Part shown: positions 45,643 through 55,624 of the stretch, one piece after another
Position numbering within the stretch: the first letter of the stretch is position 1
Layout of the letters: each line of letters begins with the position of its first letter
Assembly (NCBI GenBank): GCA_009744235.1
Contig: WPHV01000006.1
Location: forward strand, 186,001 to 250,000
Direction of reading: 5' to 3'
Origin: Gillisella vitis
GTDB taxonomy: Bacteria > Pseudomonadota > Alphaproteobacteria > Rhizobiales > Rhizobiaceae
DNA: 64,000 nucleotides
The notes under the pieces: model-generated
What the model saw: the letters and a program-made list of their open reading frames with translations, nothing else
What the model was told of the DNA's origin: nothing
The model's database searches: none
Position numbers and translations under genes: made by a program

Positions 45643-46338
45643 TCAGGTGAAAGCGGCCTGCATTTCGGCGAGAATGACCTGGGTTGCGGCTCTCGGATCG
45701 TCTGCCTTGACGATCGGGCGACCGACAACCAGGTGGCTGGAGCCAGCATGGATGGCGTCTGCTGGTGTCATCACCCGTTTTTGGTCACCGGCATCGGTGC
45801 CAGCGGGGCGGATGCCGGGCGTGACAATGGCCATTTCGGAGCCGAGAATGGCGCGCACAGCCTCAGCTTCCTGCGCTGAGCAGACAATACCACCCATGCC
45901 TTTTTCTTTTGCCTGGGCGGCCCGCTTCAAAACCAGCGACCGGGCATCGCCCTGATAACCAGCATCGGTGAGATCCTGGTCATCCATCGAGGTTAAGACG
46001 GTCACGCCAAGCAGGCAGAGACCCGACCCCTGGGCTGCTTCCACGGCGGCCTGCATCGCCTTCGGATAGGCATGCAGCGTCAGCATGGTCATGCCCATCC
46101 TGACAATATTTTCCACTGCCGAGGCGACGGTATTGTCGATATCGAGCAGTTTCATATCCAGAAAGACCTTCTTGCCGCTTTGGGCGAGGTCTCGGGCAAA
46201 TTCCAGCCCGCCTGCGAAGGCCAGTTGATAGCCGATCTTGTAGAAAGTCACGTCTTCGGCCAGCGTCGAGACGAGTTTTTCCGCCTCAGCGACGGTGGCA
46301 ACGTCAAGCCCAACGATCAAACGATTGCGCGCATCCAT
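45643..46338 (-). CDS. pyrF: Orotidine 5'-phosphate decarboxylase
   Basis: Encodes 231 residues from ATG 46338. The catalytic signature is [18 protein letters not shown] (DxKxxDI, about residues 58-75), and later landmarks are [20 protein letters not shown] and [14 protein letters not shown]. It makes UMP from OMP, the last step of de novo pyrimidine synthesis. Its start overlaps the stop of the upstream phosphatase gene by one base (TGATG). Confidence 0.97.
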   Translation of the reverse strand: MDARNRLIVGLDVATVAEAEKLVSTLAEDVTFYKIGYQLAFAGGLEFARDLAQSGKKVFLDMKLLDIDNTVASAVENIVRMGMTMLTLHAYPKAMQAAVEAAQGSGLCLLGVTVLTSMDDQDLTDAGYQGDARSLVLKRAAQAKEKGMGGIVCSAQEAEAVRAILGSEMAIVTPGIRPAGTDAGDQKRVMTPADAIHAGSSHLVVGRPIVKADDPRAATQVILAEMQAAFT

Positions 46339-46925
46339 CAACGATCTCCCTGCCAGATTTCCATGGCGGTCCAGTCGCATGTGACGGTCAGATCCGCAAG
46401 AGTGAAGCAGAAGAGATTGCCGCCGCCCGGCGGCTGATCGCCGCTTCGACTAATTGGTTGGCCTTGCAGATGGCATTTTAACAGGGTTCCGACGCCGCCA
46501 TGACCGATGAAGGCGATAGGAACAGCCGGATCGTGGCTGCCAAGAACATCCTGGATCGCCCTGACGATCCGGGCCTGCGCATCGATGGCCCGCTCCCAGC
46601 CGTAGAAACTCTCCTCAGTATGGGCAAAGAACCAGTCCGCCGCCTTTTCAAACTCCGGCGGGGTCAGAAAGCCGGTCGCGGAGCGGTCGTTTTCATGCAT
46701 GGTCTCGATCTGTTCGGCACCGATATTGGCCGCACCCGCCAGGATCGCCGCTGTTTCCACGGCCTTGGTCTCGGGGCTGCTGACGATGCGGCCAAGCTGG
46801 CGCACCCAGGCGGCATCGGCTGTTCGGCGGGTCCGCTCCTGCCCCAGATCGGACAGTCCCCATTGCGGCACCGGCACGTCCGGGTCGATCCGGACCTGCG
46901 GATGGGTGATGTAGACGGCGAACAT
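46338..46925 (-). CDS. Histidine phosphatase superfamily protein
   Basis: Encodes 195 residues from ATG 46925; the frame is open further upstream, but that part lies over the pmtA gene. The phosphatase core has [23 protein letters not shown], in which the usual RHG is replaced by THP, then [14 protein letters not shown] and the second histidine in [12 protein letters not shown] (about residue 145). The altered first motif suggests reduced or altered activity. It is directly upstream of pyrF and cotranscribed. Confidence 0.8.
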   Translation of the reverse strand: MFAVYITHPQVRIDPDVPVPQWGLSDLGQERTRRTADAAWVRQLGRIVSSPETKAVETAAILAGAANIGAEQIETMHENDRSATGFLTPPEFEKAADWFFAHTEESFYGWERAIDAQARIVRAIQDVLGSHDPAVPIAFIGHGGVGTLLKCHLQGQPISRSGDQPPGGGNLFCFTLADLTVTCDWTAMEIWQGDR

Positions 46926-46938
46926 GTCTTGGGTCTCT

Positions 46939-47532
46939 TCAGCGGCGGCGATAGATCCAGAGCTGGGCTGGCGGAATGTTGCGGACCACGAAATCGAAAT
47001 GCTGGATGAAATAGCTGCCGCCTTTGGCGATAATCGGCGACATCGGCCCGTAGGAAATCTGCATGAAGGGCCGTCCATGCGGCATACGGTCCAAAAGGTC
47101 TTCCAGCAGCCGGATGCGCTCTTGCATCGGGAAGTTCAGGAGCGGCATGGCGGAAATCACGCAGTCAAAGGACAGGCCGGACAGCGGACCCAATGTCTTT
47201 TCCAGGTTGAAGGCGTCACCGTGGACGAAATTCACGCCGGGGATCGTCTCGGTCAGATGCCGGTGGAAGTCGGCGGAATATTCGACAGACACCAGTTTCT
47301 CTGGCTTGATGCCGCGCGCCAGGATCGCCTTGGTGATCACGCCGGTTCCCGGTCCCAGTTCCAGTACCGGCAACCCGCTTTCCGGCGTGATGATGCTGGC
47401 CATGCGCCGGGCGGTAATGGTGGAGGTCGGCACGATGGCGCCCACCAGCTTCGGCCCTTGCATCATGCCCTTGAAGAAACGGATTTCCTCATCGAACTTC
47501 TTTTCCAGCCGCTGCTTCAGGTTGAGCTTCAT
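46939..47532 (-). CDS. pmtA: Phospholipid N-methyltransferase PmtA
   Basis: Encodes 197 residues, the length of the Agrobacterium/Sinorhizobium type enzyme. An amphipathic N-terminal helix (LNLKQRLEKKFDEEIRFFKGMM) can bind membranes. The SAM site is LPVLELGPGTGVITKAILARG (about residues 54-74), followed by VEYSADF and HGDAF. It methylates phosphatidylethanolamine stepwise to phosphatidylcholine. It is 13 bases upstream of the phosphatase-pyrF pair, so all three may be cotranscribed. Confidence 0.92.
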   Translation of the reverse strand: MKLNLKQRLEKKFDEEIRFFKGMMQGPKLVGAIVPTSTITARRMASIITPESGLPVLELGPGTGVITKAILARGIKPEKLVSVEYSADFHRHLTETIPGVNFVHGDAFNLEKTLGPLSGLSFDCVISAMPLLNFPMQERIRLLEDLLDRMPHGRPFMQISYGPMSPIIAKGGSYFIQHFDFVVRNIPPAQLWIYRRR

Positions 47533-47715
47533 TCGCCGTCATCTCCTAAAAAGATATGCTGCGCCGATCATGGGCGCATAATCGGCATGTTGATGCGATT
47601 TGTCGCGAAAACAAGACAAAATGGCGCGCATGTGAAAATTTGTGTCCGGCCCAAGCTGGGCGGTGTTGCAAAAGACGCAGACCAGCCAGATTTTTTCGGG
47701 GCAGTATGCAACAGA

Positions 47716-47752
47716 AACGCCGTCCCGTGTGGCAGACGGGACGGCGTTATGG
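47716..47752 (-). terminator. Hairpin terminator downstream of dnaN
   Basis: A perfect 12-bp stem (AACGCCGTCCCG / CGGGACGGCGTT) with a nine-base loop lies 22 bases past the dnaN stop, with a short T run (TTTC) on the minus strand. Apart from this the 240-base gap between pmtA and dnaN shows nothing I can name. Confidence 0.75.
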
Positions 47753-47773
47753 ATTGATGAGAGGATCGATTTT

Positions 47774-48892
47774 TTAAACGCGCATCGGCATCAGCACGTA
47801 AAGCGCGTCGTCGCCAGCCGTATCGCGGATCAGGGTCGGCGATCCGGCATCGGCCAGAAGGAAAATCGCCTCTTCACCGGACAGCTGCGCGGTGATGTCG
47901 AGTAGATATTTGGCGTTGAAGCCGATTTCCATCGCATCGCTTTCGTAGCCGACGGCGACTTCCTCGGTGGCGCTGCCCGAATCCGGGTTGTTGACCGTCA
48001 GCATCAGATGGCCGTCGCCGATGGCGAGCTTCACCGCCCGGCCACGTTCCGACGAAATGGTGGAAACACGGTCAACGGCGCGGGCGAAGGTCTGGCAATC
48101 AACCCGCATTTCCTTGTCATTGGCCTGGGGAATGACCCGCTGATAATCGGGAAAGGTGCCGTCGATCAGCTTCGAGGTCATGACGATCTCGCCGATATTG
48201 AAGCGGATCTTGGCGTCGGACACTTCGAGCGCCACGATGAGATCGGGATTATCGACCAGTTTCTGCAACTCGCCAACCGTCTTACGCGGAATGATGATGC
48301 CCGGCATGCCTTCCGAACCGGATGGCGCTTCCACGTCGGCGCGGGCCAGGCGGTGGCCATCGGTGGCGACGGCGCGCAGCTTCAGCTTGCCATCGGCTTC
48401 AATCGTGTGGAGGTAAATGCCGTTCAGATAATAGCGGGTTTCTTCTGTCGAGATCGCGAATTGGGTGCGATCGATCAGCATTTTCAGGTCCGAGGCCTTC
48501 AGCTTGAAGGAATGGCTGAAGCTGCCGGTGGTCAGGTCGGGAAAATCCTGCTCCGGCAGGCATTGCAACGAGAATTTTGACCGCCCGGAGGCGACCGTCA
48601 TGCTGGCGCCATCCGGATTGGTCGAGAGCAGCACCTCGGCACCGTCAGACAATTTGCGGACGATTTCATACAGCAGATGCGCCGGAACCGTAGTAGCGCC
48701 CGCCTGCTCGATATTGGCCGGGGTCGCTTCGGTGACTTCCAGATCAAGGTCGGTTGCCTTCATCGACAGGCTCTGGCCTTCGGCGCGCAGCAGCACGTTG
48801 GACAGGATCGGAATGGTATTGCGCCGCTCGACCACCCGGTGAACATGGTTCAGGGACTTCAGAAGATTGGACCGTTCAAGAGTAATACGCAT
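47774..48892 (-). CDS. dnaN: DNA polymerase III beta sliding clamp
   Basis: Encodes 372 residues from ATG 48892 (MRITLERSNLL), the conserved clamp start; the longer frame is not used. Three clamp domains are recognisable, starting at about residues 1, 128 and 250: HRVVERRNTIPILSNVLL, LIDRTQFAISTEETRYYLNGIYLH and FPDYQRVIP, with the end PMRV typical of the C-terminal peptide-binding region. It tethers Pol III to DNA. It is not beside dnaA or recF here, the usual rhizobial arrangement. It is divergent from rsmI. Confidence 0.98.
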   Translation of the reverse strand: MRITLERSNLLKSLNHVHRVVERRNTIPILSNVLLRAEGQSLSMKATDLDLEVTEATPANIEQAGATTVPAHLLYEIVRKLSDGAEVLLSTNPDGASMTVASGRSKFSLQCLPEQDFPDLTTGSFSHSFKLKASDLKMLIDRTQFAISTEETRYYLNGIYLHTIEADGKLKLRAVATDGHRLARADVEAPSGSEGMPGIIIPRKTVGELQKLVDNPDLIVALEVSDAKIRFNIGEIVMTSKLIDGTFPDYQRVIPQANDKEMRVDCQTFARAVDRVSTISSERGRAVKLAIGDGHLMLTVNNPDSGSATEEVAVGYESDAMEIGFNAKYLLDITAQLSGEEAIFLLADAGSPTLIRDTAGDDALYVLMPMRV

Positions 48893-49190
48893 CGACGCTG
48901 CCACTTTCGACCTGTGCGATCCGGCATTCGGGATCGGCTTGCCTTGATCCGGGCGACGATGCCCGGCTTTATTCGGACGGGCAAAATGGCAGCAAAGACG
49001 ATCAAAATGCAAGGGCCTGCCGTCTTTTGGCACGCCTTGGCCGAGGCTTTCCACCACAGATCACGCTCCTTGGCGTGCAGGGGCGCTTGCGGGGGCGGCC
49101 CGCCTCGCCCATAACAAGGGCAGGCCATGCATGTCATGCGCCTGTGTGGACAGGTCCGGCCAAGGACTATCCGAATGAAGAGAGAATGGG

Positions 49191-50111
49191 ATGAGTGCCG
49201 TGGCAGAGACTGTGAACACGCCGGATGACGGGCAGAAAAGTTTCCGGCTGCATGATCGCCCGGTCACGGCCCGGCCAATCGAGCCGGCGCTCTATCTGGT
49301 GGCAACCCCGATCGGCAACCTCTCCGACATCACGCTGCGGGCTCTGGAAGTGCTGGCCGGGGCCGATGTTCTGGCCTGCGAGGATACCCGCGTCACCCGC
49401 GTGCTTCTGGATCGCTATGGCATCACCACCCGTCCTTATGCGTACCACGAATATAATGCCGAAGAGGTCGGACCGAAGCTGATCGAGGCGCTGGCCTCAG
49501 GTAAATCCGTGGCGCTGGTTTCCGATGCGGGGACGCCGCTGGTGTCCGATCCGGGATATCGGCTGGCGAAGCTTGCCATCGAGGCGGGGCTGCGGGTTGT
49601 GCCATTGCCGGGGCCATCAGCGCCGCTTGCCGCCCTGGTCGGCTCCGGCCTGCCCAACGATGCCTTCCTGTTTGCGGGCTTTCTGCCCACCAAGGACAAG
49701 GCCCGCCGTGACCGGCTGGCGCAATGGGCGGCAACACCGGCAACGCTGATCTTCTTTGAATCGCCGCATCGGATCGGCGCGACCCTTGCCGCCGCTCGCG
49801 AGGTGTTGGGCGCGGAGCGCAGCGCCTGCGTCTGCCGCGAACTGACCAAGACATTCGAGGAATTCCGGCGCGGCACTCTGGCAGAATTATCCGACTGGTA
49901 CGATGACGAGCGCCAGGTCAAGGGTGAAATCGTGCTGGTGGTCGGGCCGCCGCTTCCCTCCGGCCCCCCCGATGCCGCCGATGTCGACCGGTTGCTGGTG
50001 CAGCTCGCGCAAACCTTGCCGACAGCGGGGGCGGCAACTGAGGCCGCCCGCCAGACCGGCCTGCCGCGCAAGGATCTCTATCAACGCCTGCTGGAGTTGA
50101 AGGCCGGGTGA
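49191..50111 (+). CDS. rsmI: 16S rRNA (cytidine1402-2'-O)-methyltransferase
   Basis: Encodes 306 residues. Tetrapyrrole-methylase-fold motifs are [22 protein letters not shown] (about residue 37), [34 protein letters not shown] and [17 protein letters not shown]. It methylates the ribose of C1402 in the decoding site. A 37-residue N-terminal extension precedes the conserved start. GAGAGAAT is upstream of the ATG. It overlaps yraN by four bases. Confidence 0.95.
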   Translation: MSAVAETVNTPDDGQKSFRLHDRPVTARPIEPALYLVATPIGNLSDITLRALEVLAGADVLACEDTRVTRVLLDRYGITTRPYAYHEYNAEEVGPKLIEALASGKSVALVSDAGTPLVSDPGYRLAKLAIEAGLRVVPLPGPSAPLAALVGSGLPNDAFLFAGFLPTKDKARRDRLAQWAATPATLIFFESPHRIGATLAAAREVLGAERSACVCRELTKTFEEFRRGTLAELSDWYDDERQVKGEIVLVVGPPLPSGPPDAADVDRLLVQLAQTLPTAGAATEAARQTGLPRKDLYQRLLELKAG

Positions 50112-50494
50112 GGGTTCAGGAAAAAAGGCCGAAAGACACATCCGGCGCAGCGCGCAAGCGGGCCGAGCGGCGTGGCCGTTGGTCGGAATATCTGGCGGCT
50201 GCCTATCTGCTGTTGAAGGGTTACCGGATCGTCGCCTTGCGTTACAAAACCCGCTCAGGTGAAATCGACCTTATCGTTCGGCGCGGCGATCTGGTCGTGC
50301 TGGTCGAGGTCAAGGCGCGTGCCACGCAGCAATCCGCCGTCGACGCGGTGAGTTTTGAGAGCCAGCGCCGCATTCGCGCTGCCGGAGATCTCTGGCTGTG
50401 CCGTCAGCCGGATGCCAGCCGCCTGTCGATCCGCTGCGACATTGTCGCGGTCTTGCCCTGGCGCTGGCCCCGGCACTTTTCTGGTGCTTTTTGA
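50108..50494 (+). CDS. yraN: UPF0102 (YraN) family endonuclease-fold protein
   Basis: Encodes 128 residues from GTG 50108, which overlaps the rsmI stop (GTGA). The Holliday-junction-resolvase-like core has [42 protein letters not shown], in which the E-x-D and E-x-K catalytic residues of the PD-(D/E)xK fold are all present (about residues 50-70). The function is unproven; the rsmI-yraN pairing is widespread. In S. meliloti gshB follows directly, whereas here the ugp operon and a cupin gene stand between them. Confidence 0.92.
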   Translation: MRVQEKRPKDTSGAARKRAERRGRWSEYLAAAYLLLKGYRIVALRYKTRSGEIDLIVRRGDLVVLVEVKARATQQSAVDAVSFESQRRIRAAGDLWLCRQPDASRLSIRCDIVAVLPWRWPRHFSGAF

Positions 50495-50588
50495 TAATCC
50501 ACTACCCCAGAGTATACCGAGTATTTATAGTAAGCATTTACATGGGATATTTTGTGAGGAATTCATTTTCACTGCCAATATGACTGTG

Positions 50589-50628
50589 CTGTCACAAAAT
50601 ATTCAATTCTCTGTCATCTTGGCTCACT
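50589..50628 (+). promoter_or_regulatory. Pho box of the ugp operon
   Basis: Seven-base units repeat every 11 bases: CTGTCAC (50589), a degenerate TATTCAA (50600), CTGTCAT (50611) and a weak GCTCACT (50622). This is the PhoB binding pattern (CTGTCAT at 11-base periodicity). It lies 40-80 bases ahead of the ugpB start, as expected for PhoB activation under phosphate limitation. Confidence 0.75.
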
Positions 50629-50667
50629 ATGGGCATGCTCACCCCAGATTGGCGGAGAGGATCTACC

Positions 50668-51966
50668 ATGTTCAAAAAGCTTTCGATGGCGGCGCTGGCC
50701 GTGACCGTATCGACCACATCATCATTTGCCGCAACCAACATCAGCTGGTGGCACGGCATGGGTGGCCGCAACGGCGAAGTCATCAATGAACTGTCGCAGA
50801 AGTTCAACGCGTCCCAGGGCGAATGCGTTTTGACGCCTGTGTCGAAGGGCTCCTACGAAGAAGCGCTGGCGGCTGGCATCGCGGCATTCCGTTCGCACGA
50901 TCAGCCCAACATTCTTCAGGTGTTCGATGCTGGCTCCGCCACGATCATCAATGCCAAGGGTGCGACCATTCCGGCGGAAGATCTGCTGTTGAAAGCTGGT
51001 TACAAGTTTGACCGCAGCGCTTTCATCGAAGGTGTTCGCTACTTCTACGCCGACAAGACCGGCAAATTTGTCGGCATGCCATTCAACTCCTCGGCGCCTA
51101 TTCTCTATATCAACACCGAAGCCCTGAAAAAGGCTGGCGTTGAAGCGCCAAAGACCTGGGAAGAGTTTGAAGCCATTGCACCAAAGCTGAAGGCTGCCGG
51201 TTATATTCCGCTGGTTCAGTCGCAGCTGACATGGGAATTCACCGAGAACTTCTTCTCGCGCAACAATATCCAGTTTGCTTCGAACAACAATGGTTATGAC
51301 GGTCTTGCGGGGACCACCATCAACGTGACCGATCCAAACCATGTGATGATGTATGACAAGCTGAAGGCCTGGAAGGACGAAGGTTACTTCGCCTATTACG
51401 GCGCAGGCTGGAACGACAACCAGAAGCCTTTTGAAGAAGGTAAGGTTGCTCTGTGGGTTGGCTCTTCCGGCTCGTTCGGTGGCTTGCAGAAGACGGCTTC
51501 CATGCCATTTTCCGCAACGTTTTTGCCATACTGGGGCTCCATCAAGGGTGCAGGCGTGCATAGCTTCATCGGCGGCGCTGCCCTATATGCCATGTCCGGC
51601 AAGACGGAAGCTGAAAACAAGTGCACAGCTGCTTTCTTCAACTTCCTGACCTCGCCTGACATCCAGAAATTCTATCACCAGTCCACCGGTTATGTTGCCA
51701 TCACCACGGCTGCCTACGAGCTGACCAAGAAGGAAGGCTATTACGAGAAGAACCCGGTTGCCGAAGTGGGCATCAAGCAGCTGTCGCTGCCGGGCGCTGA
51801 GTGGGACAAGGGCTATCGCCTTGGCTTCTACCCGCAGATCCGCTCGGTGATGGAACGTGAATACAACAAGATCTTCTCAGGCGAAGTCACGCCAAAGGCG
51901 GCGATGGAAACCATCAAGAAGGAAGCGGACGAAATCCTGGCGCGCTTTGCCAAGACCGCAGGCTGA
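50668..51966 (+). CDS. ugpB: sn-Glycerol-3-phosphate ABC transporter, periplasmic binding protein
   Basis: Encodes 432 residues from ATG 50668, with GAGAGGAT upstream. A signal peptide (SMAALAVTVSTTSSFA) leads to a family 1 solute-binding protein: TNISWWHGMGGRNGEVINEL at the mature start is typical of UgpB, followed by GMPFNSSAPILYINTEAL, SGSFGGLQKTA and GGAALYAMSGK. It captures glycerol-3-phosphate or its diesters for UgpAE. Codon bias is strong, suggesting high expression. It is the first gene of ugpBAEC, behind the Pho box. Confidence 0.95.
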   Translation: MFKKLSMAALAVTVSTTSSFAATNISWWHGMGGRNGEVINELSQKFNASQGECVLTPVSKGSYEEALAAGIAAFRSHDQPNILQVFDAGSATIINAKGATIPAEDLLLKAGYKFDRSAFIEGVRYFYADKTGKFVGMPFNSSAPILYINTEALKKAGVEAPKTWEEFEAIAPKLKAAGYIPLVQSQLTWEFTENFFSRNNIQFASNNNGYDGLAGTTINVTDPNHVMMYDKLKAWKDEGYFAYYGAGWNDNQKPFEEGKVALWVGSSGSFGGLQKTASMPFSATFLPYWGSIKGAGVHSFIGGAALYAMSGKTEAENKCTAAFFNFLTSPDIQKFYHQSTGYVAITTAAYELTKKEGYYEKNPVAEVGIKQLSLPGAEWDKGYRLGFYPQIRSVMEREYNKIFSGEVTPKAAMETIKKEADEILARFAKTAG

Positions 51967-52042
51967 TACCTTAAAAATCCAGAGATGATGTCACCCGGAG
52001 GCGATCCATCGCCTCCGGGACTTGCTTTGAAAGGTTGCCGCG

Positions 52043-52924
52043 ATGAAGCGTGTCCAGTTCAACTCGCGATTTCTGCCCTATTTCTTCCTGGCTCCGCAGT
52101 TTTGCATCGTGGCCATCTTCTTCTATTGGCCGGCGGTGCAGGCCATCCAATCGTCCTTTTACATCGAAGATCCCTTCGGCTTTGGCGCGACCTTTGTAGG
52201 GTTGGCCAATTATACCGATATGCTGAGCTCCCCAGAATATCGAAAAATCGCGCTGTTTACGCTGTGCTTCAGTGTCCTGGTGACGTTTTTGGTGCTGTCG
52301 ATCGGAACCGTGCTCGCCGTCAAGGCTGATGCCGTGATCCGCGGACAATCGGCCTACAAAACCCTGCTGATCGTCGTCTATGCCATCGCGCCGCCGGTGG
52401 CCGGGTTGATCGGCATGATGTTCTTCGACCAGCATATCGGTCCGTTCGTGAAATTCGTGGCGCTGTTTGGCTGGGACATGAAGGTCGGCCTCAATTATTT
52501 CGACACCGCCTTTGCCATGGTGGCCATCGCCGTGTGGAACCAGATTCCCTACAATTTCATCTTCATTCTCTCTGGTCTTCAAGGCATTCCGGCTTCGGTG
52601 CGCGAAGCCGCCACATTGGATTGCCGCTCCGGCACGCGCCGGTTCTGGACCGTGACCATGCCGCTTTTGACACCAACGGCGTTTTTCCTGCTGGTCGTCA
52701 ACATGACCTATTCGCTGTTCGATACGTTTGCGGTGATCGATGTGATCGTCAAGGACAAGGCGGCGGATAACCCGATCACCTTGGTCTACAAGGTCTATCT
52801 CGATGGCTTCCGCGGCAATGACATCGGCTCTTCTTCCGCGCAGTCGGTGATCCTGATGGTCGTCGTGCTGGTTTTGACAATGATCCAGTTCCGCTTCATC
52901 GAGCGGCGCGTCCATTACGGTTGA
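52043..52924 (+). CDS. ugpA: sn-Glycerol-3-phosphate ABC transporter permease UgpA
   Basis: Encodes 293 residues with six membrane spans. The MalF-type EAA loop reads VREAATLDCRSGTRRFWTVTMPLLTP (about residues 188-213), which contacts the ATPase. The N-terminus YFFLAPQFCIVAIFFYWPAVQAIQSSFYIEDPFG is typical of UgpA. It pairs with UgpE to form the channel. AAAGG precedes the ATG, 76 bases after ugpB. Confidence 0.95.
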   Translation: MKRVQFNSRFLPYFFLAPQFCIVAIFFYWPAVQAIQSSFYIEDPFGFGATFVGLANYTDMLSSPEYRKIALFTLCFSVLVTFLVLSIGTVLAVKADAVIRGQSAYKTLLIVVYAIAPPVAGLIGMMFFDQHIGPFVKFVALFGWDMKVGLNYFDTAFAMVAIAVWNQIPYNFIFILSGLQGIPASVREAATLDCRSGTRRFWTVTMPLLTPTAFFLLVVNMTYSLFDTFAVIDVIVKDKAADNPITLVYKVYLDGFRGNDIGSSSAQSVILMVVVLVLTMIQFRFIERRVHYG

Positions 52925-52934
52925 GGAGAAGACC

Positions 52935-53777
52935 ATGTATAAAACCAAACTCTTCGACCATGTCATTCTGATCATCGGCGTGATCATGATGATCGGCCCG
53001 CTGGTGGTGGCTTTTGCTACCTCCTCCCATACGGCCGCCGAAATCCACCAGAAGGGCCTGATGCTCTCCATGGGCGGGCATCTGGGCGAGACCTATAACA
53101 AGGTATTGTTTGCCCAGACCGGCTTTAACGGCAAGGTCACGGGTCTCAGCATGCTGCTCAATTCGCTGATCCTTGGCCTTGGCTTTGCCATTGGCAAGAT
53201 TGTGCTCTCCATGATGGCGGCCTACGCCATTGTCTATTTCCGCTTTCGCTTTGCCACACTGGCGTTCTGGATCATCTTCACCACGCTGCTGTTGCCATTG
53301 GAAGTGCGCATCATCCCCTCTTACAAGGTGGCGAGTGATCTGGGCCTTTTGAACTCCTACACCGGCCTGATCCTGCCATTGCTGGCGTCTGCCACGGGCA
53401 CTTTCTTTTTCCGGCAATTCTTTAAATCTGTACCGGAAGAATTGCTGGAAGCCGCCCGCATCGACGGTGCCGGTCCGTTCAAATTCCTGATCGATATTTT
53501 GATCCCACTGTCGCGCACCATGATTGCGGCGGTGTTCATCATCATGTTCGTCTATGGCTGGAACCAGTATCTTTGGCCCATGCTGATGACCACGGATGAG
53601 AGCTTCTACACGCTGATGCGCGGTATCAAGCAGATCCTTCAGGTCTGGGTGGGCGCACAGATTCCCGATTATAACGAAGCCTTTGCCATGGCCGTGCTCG
53701 CTATGCTGCCCCCGATTATTATCGTGGTGGTGTTCCAGAGCTGGTTCATCAAGGGTCTCACCGAAACCGACAAGTAA
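52935..53777 (+). CDS. ugpE: sn-Glycerol-3-phosphate ABC transporter permease UgpE
   Basis: Encodes 280 residues with six membrane spans and the MalG-type EAA loop [28 protein letters not shown] (about residues 170-197). [10 protein letters not shown] and KGLTETDK near the end are typical of UgpE. GAGGAGA precedes the start, which lies ten bases after the ugpA stop. Confidence 0.95.
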   Translation: MYKTKLFDHVILIIGVIMMIGPLVVAFATSSHTAAEIHQKGLMLSMGGHLGETYNKVLFAQTGFNGKVTGLSMLLNSLILGLGFAIGKIVLSMMAAYAIVYFRFRFATLAFWIIFTTLLLPLEVRIIPSYKVASDLGLLNSYTGLILPLLASATGTFFFRQFFKSVPEELLEAARIDGAGPFKFLIDILIPLSRTMIAAVFIIMFVYGWNQYLWPMLMTTDESFYTLMRGIKQILQVWVGAQIPDYNEAFAMAVLAMLPPIIIVVVFQSWFIKGLTETDK

Positions 53778-53788
53778 AGGACAGTCCC

Positions 53789-54895
53789 ATGGCTTCCATC
53801 GATATCAATCAGGTCTCGAAAATCTATGACGGCGGTGTGCGTGCGGTCAACAGCGTCGACATCCAGATCAATGACGGCGAATTTATCGTGCTGGTCGGCC
53901 CCTCCGGCTGTGGAAAATCCACCCTGCTGCGCATGGTGGCTGGGCTGGAAAGCATATCCGAGGGCGTGGTGCGCATTGGTGACCGGGTGGTCAACACGGT
54001 TGAACCGGCGGACCGCGACATTGCCATGGTTTTCCAGAATTACGCGCTCTACCCGCATATGACCGTGCGGCAGAACCTGGCCTATGGCCTGAAGAACCGT
54101 AAGACGCCAAAGGCGGAAATCGAAGCCCGGGTGGCTGAGGCCACCCGGATGCTGGAACTGCAACCCTATCTGGATCGCAAACCCAAGGCGCTGTCCGGTG
54201 GCCAGCGCCAGCGCGTTGCCATGGGTCGTGCCATCGTGCGCAAACCGGCCGTTTTCCTGTTCGATGAGCCGCTGTCCAATCTCGATGCCAAGCTGCGCGT
54301 CTCCATGCGCGTTGAGATCCGCAAGCTGCAACGCCGACTTGGTACGACGTCGATCTATGTGACGCATGACCAGTTGGAAGCCATGACGTTGGCCGACCGG
54401 CTGGTGGTGCTGAACGGTGGCCGGATCGAGCAGATCGGCACGCCGCTCGAAGTCTATCACGCGCCCGCCTCGACCTTTGTCGCCAGCTTCATCGGCTCTC
54501 CCGCCATGAACCTTGTCACTGGCCGCCTGGATGGCAATCGTCTGTCGCTTTGGCCGGTCAGCTTCACCTTCGAGGGCGAGACCGATTATCGCGGCGAAGT
54601 GACGATCGGCCTTCGGGCCGAAGATCTGACGGTTGCAGCTCCCGGCCAGCCCTATCTGCCGTTCCGGGTCGATTATGTGGAAGAACTGGGGGCCGTCCGT
54701 CTCGTGCACGGTTTTGTCGGCGATCAGGCGATTTGCGCCTCCCTACCGGTTTCGACCGTATTGTCGAATGAGATGCGGCTTGGGGTCGATCCGCAAAAAT
54801 TCCATTTCTTCGACAGGGAAGGCCGCCGTCTTGCTCTGCCGTTTGCCACGGCTCAGATGACCTTCGGGGCTCAGGCTGAGACTGTAGAGGCCTGA
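53789..54895 (+). CDS. ugpC: sn-Glycerol-3-phosphate ABC transporter ATP-binding protein UgpC
   Basis: Encodes 368 residues. The ATPase has Walker [14 protein letters not shown] (about residue 38), the Q loop [12 protein letters not shown], signature [19 protein letters not shown] (about 135), Walker [17 protein letters not shown] and the switch histidine in [12 protein letters not shown]-terminal TOBE-like regulatory part follows. It powers UgpAE. It starts 11 bases after ugpE and closes the operon. Confidence 0.95.
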   Translation: MASIDINQVSKIYDGGVRAVNSVDIQINDGEFIVLVGPSGCGKSTLLRMVAGLESISEGVVRIGDRVVNTVEPADRDIAMVFQNYALYPHMTVRQNLAYGLKNRKTPKAEIEARVAEATRMLELQPYLDRKPKALSGGQRQRVAMGRAIVRKPAVFLFDEPLSNLDAKLRVSMRVEIRKLQRRLGTTSIYVTHDQLEAMTLADRLVVLNGGRIEQIGTPLEVYHAPASTFVASFIGSPAMNLVTGRLDGNRLSLWPVSFTFEGETDYRGEVTIGLRAEDLTVAAPGQPYLPFRVDYVEELGAVRLVHGFVGDQAICASLPVSTVLSNEMRLGVDPQKFHFFDREGRRLALPFATAQMTFGAQAETVEA

Positions 54896-54903
54896 AACGC
54901 GGG

Positions 54904-54943
54904 TCGGCTCACGCCAGTGTCAGCGAGAGCCGATTGTCCTTTT
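54904..54943 (+). terminator. Probable terminator of the ugp operon
   Basis: A 7-bp stem (TCGGCTC / GAGCCGA) with a 16-base loop is followed by TTGTCCTTTT. It lies nine bases after the ugpC stop. Stability is moderate. Confidence 0.5.
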
Positions 54944-55046
54944 CCCCTTTACCGGTTTCCTGGGCAAACGCTAAAATGCATGTGACTGGATTAACCCGAA
55001 TTTGATAGAAGTCTCATAAAATTACGGGACTACAAGGGGGACGTCT

Positions 55047-55538
55047 ATGCCAGTCAAGCTTTTGTTCGCAGCCATGGCCGGGGCAGCCATGGCTTTGCCG
55101 CGTTTTAGAGCGGAAGACACGCCACCGCTGGTCGCCGCCAATGCCGGGAATTTGAGCCTGCAACCGGCGCCAATCAATCCGGACTGGATACTCGAGGGTG
55201 ATCCGCAGGCTCGGCTGGCTAATCACTCGCAAAGTCCTGATGAAGCAAGCTCTACAGCTGTCTGGGATTGCACCGCTGGAAGTTTCCGCTGGTATTTCGG
55301 CTGGGACGAGACCGTGGTGATCCAGGAGGGCGAAGTGCATGTGACCGCGCAGGATGGCACCGAGCGATTGCTGAAGACCGGCGATATCGCCTATTTCAAG
55401 GGCGGAACCTGGGCCACCTGGCGCATCGAGACCTATGTGCGCAAGATCGCCTTTCTGCGTAAGCCTTTCCCGGAGCCAATCGCAACGCTTTACCGGCTTC
55501 GAAATGCTCTGCGGAGTGGATCACGCGCCCCGATTTGA
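55047..55538 (+). CDS. Cupin domain protein (DUF861-like)
   Basis: Encodes 163 residues. The cupin core reads VWDCTAGSFRWYFGWDETVVIQEGEVHVTAQDGTERLLKTGDIAYFKGGTWATWRIE (about residues 70-125), the pattern of DUF861 cupins related to ureidoglycine aminohydrolase. The metal-binding histidines of classic cupins are largely absent (W-x-E-T in their place), so enzymatic function is doubtful. A short hydrophobic N-terminus (LLFAAMAGAAMALP) might be a signal or anchor. AAGGGGG precedes the start. It is separate from the ugp operon. Confidence 0.8.
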   Translation: MPVKLLFAAMAGAAMALPRFRAEDTPPLVAANAGNLSLQPAPINPDWILEGDPQARLANHSQSPDEASSTAVWDCTAGSFRWYFGWDETVVIQEGEVHVTAQDGTERLLKTGDIAYFKGGTWATWRIETYVRKIAFLRKPFPEPIATLYRLRNALRSGSRAPI

Positions 55539-55624
55539 GCGGTTGAAAATTTGGCCTCTGCCGGACGTTGCGTTCGCGGTCGCCGCGTCCTAAATCTTCC
55601 TCCAAATGCAACGCGAGAAAGATT

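Noticed and set aside
51971..53071. 366-residue minus-strand frame opposite ugpA
   Set aside because: It runs opposite two good permease genes, is rich in Asp/His/Arg as expected for the reverse of membrane codons, and matches no family I know.
50494..55624. ugp-cupin block as a genomic island
   Set aside because: Codon use and composition look like the rest of the window, and no integrase, tRNA or flanking repeat is seen; a lineage difference in gene order is a simpler explanation.
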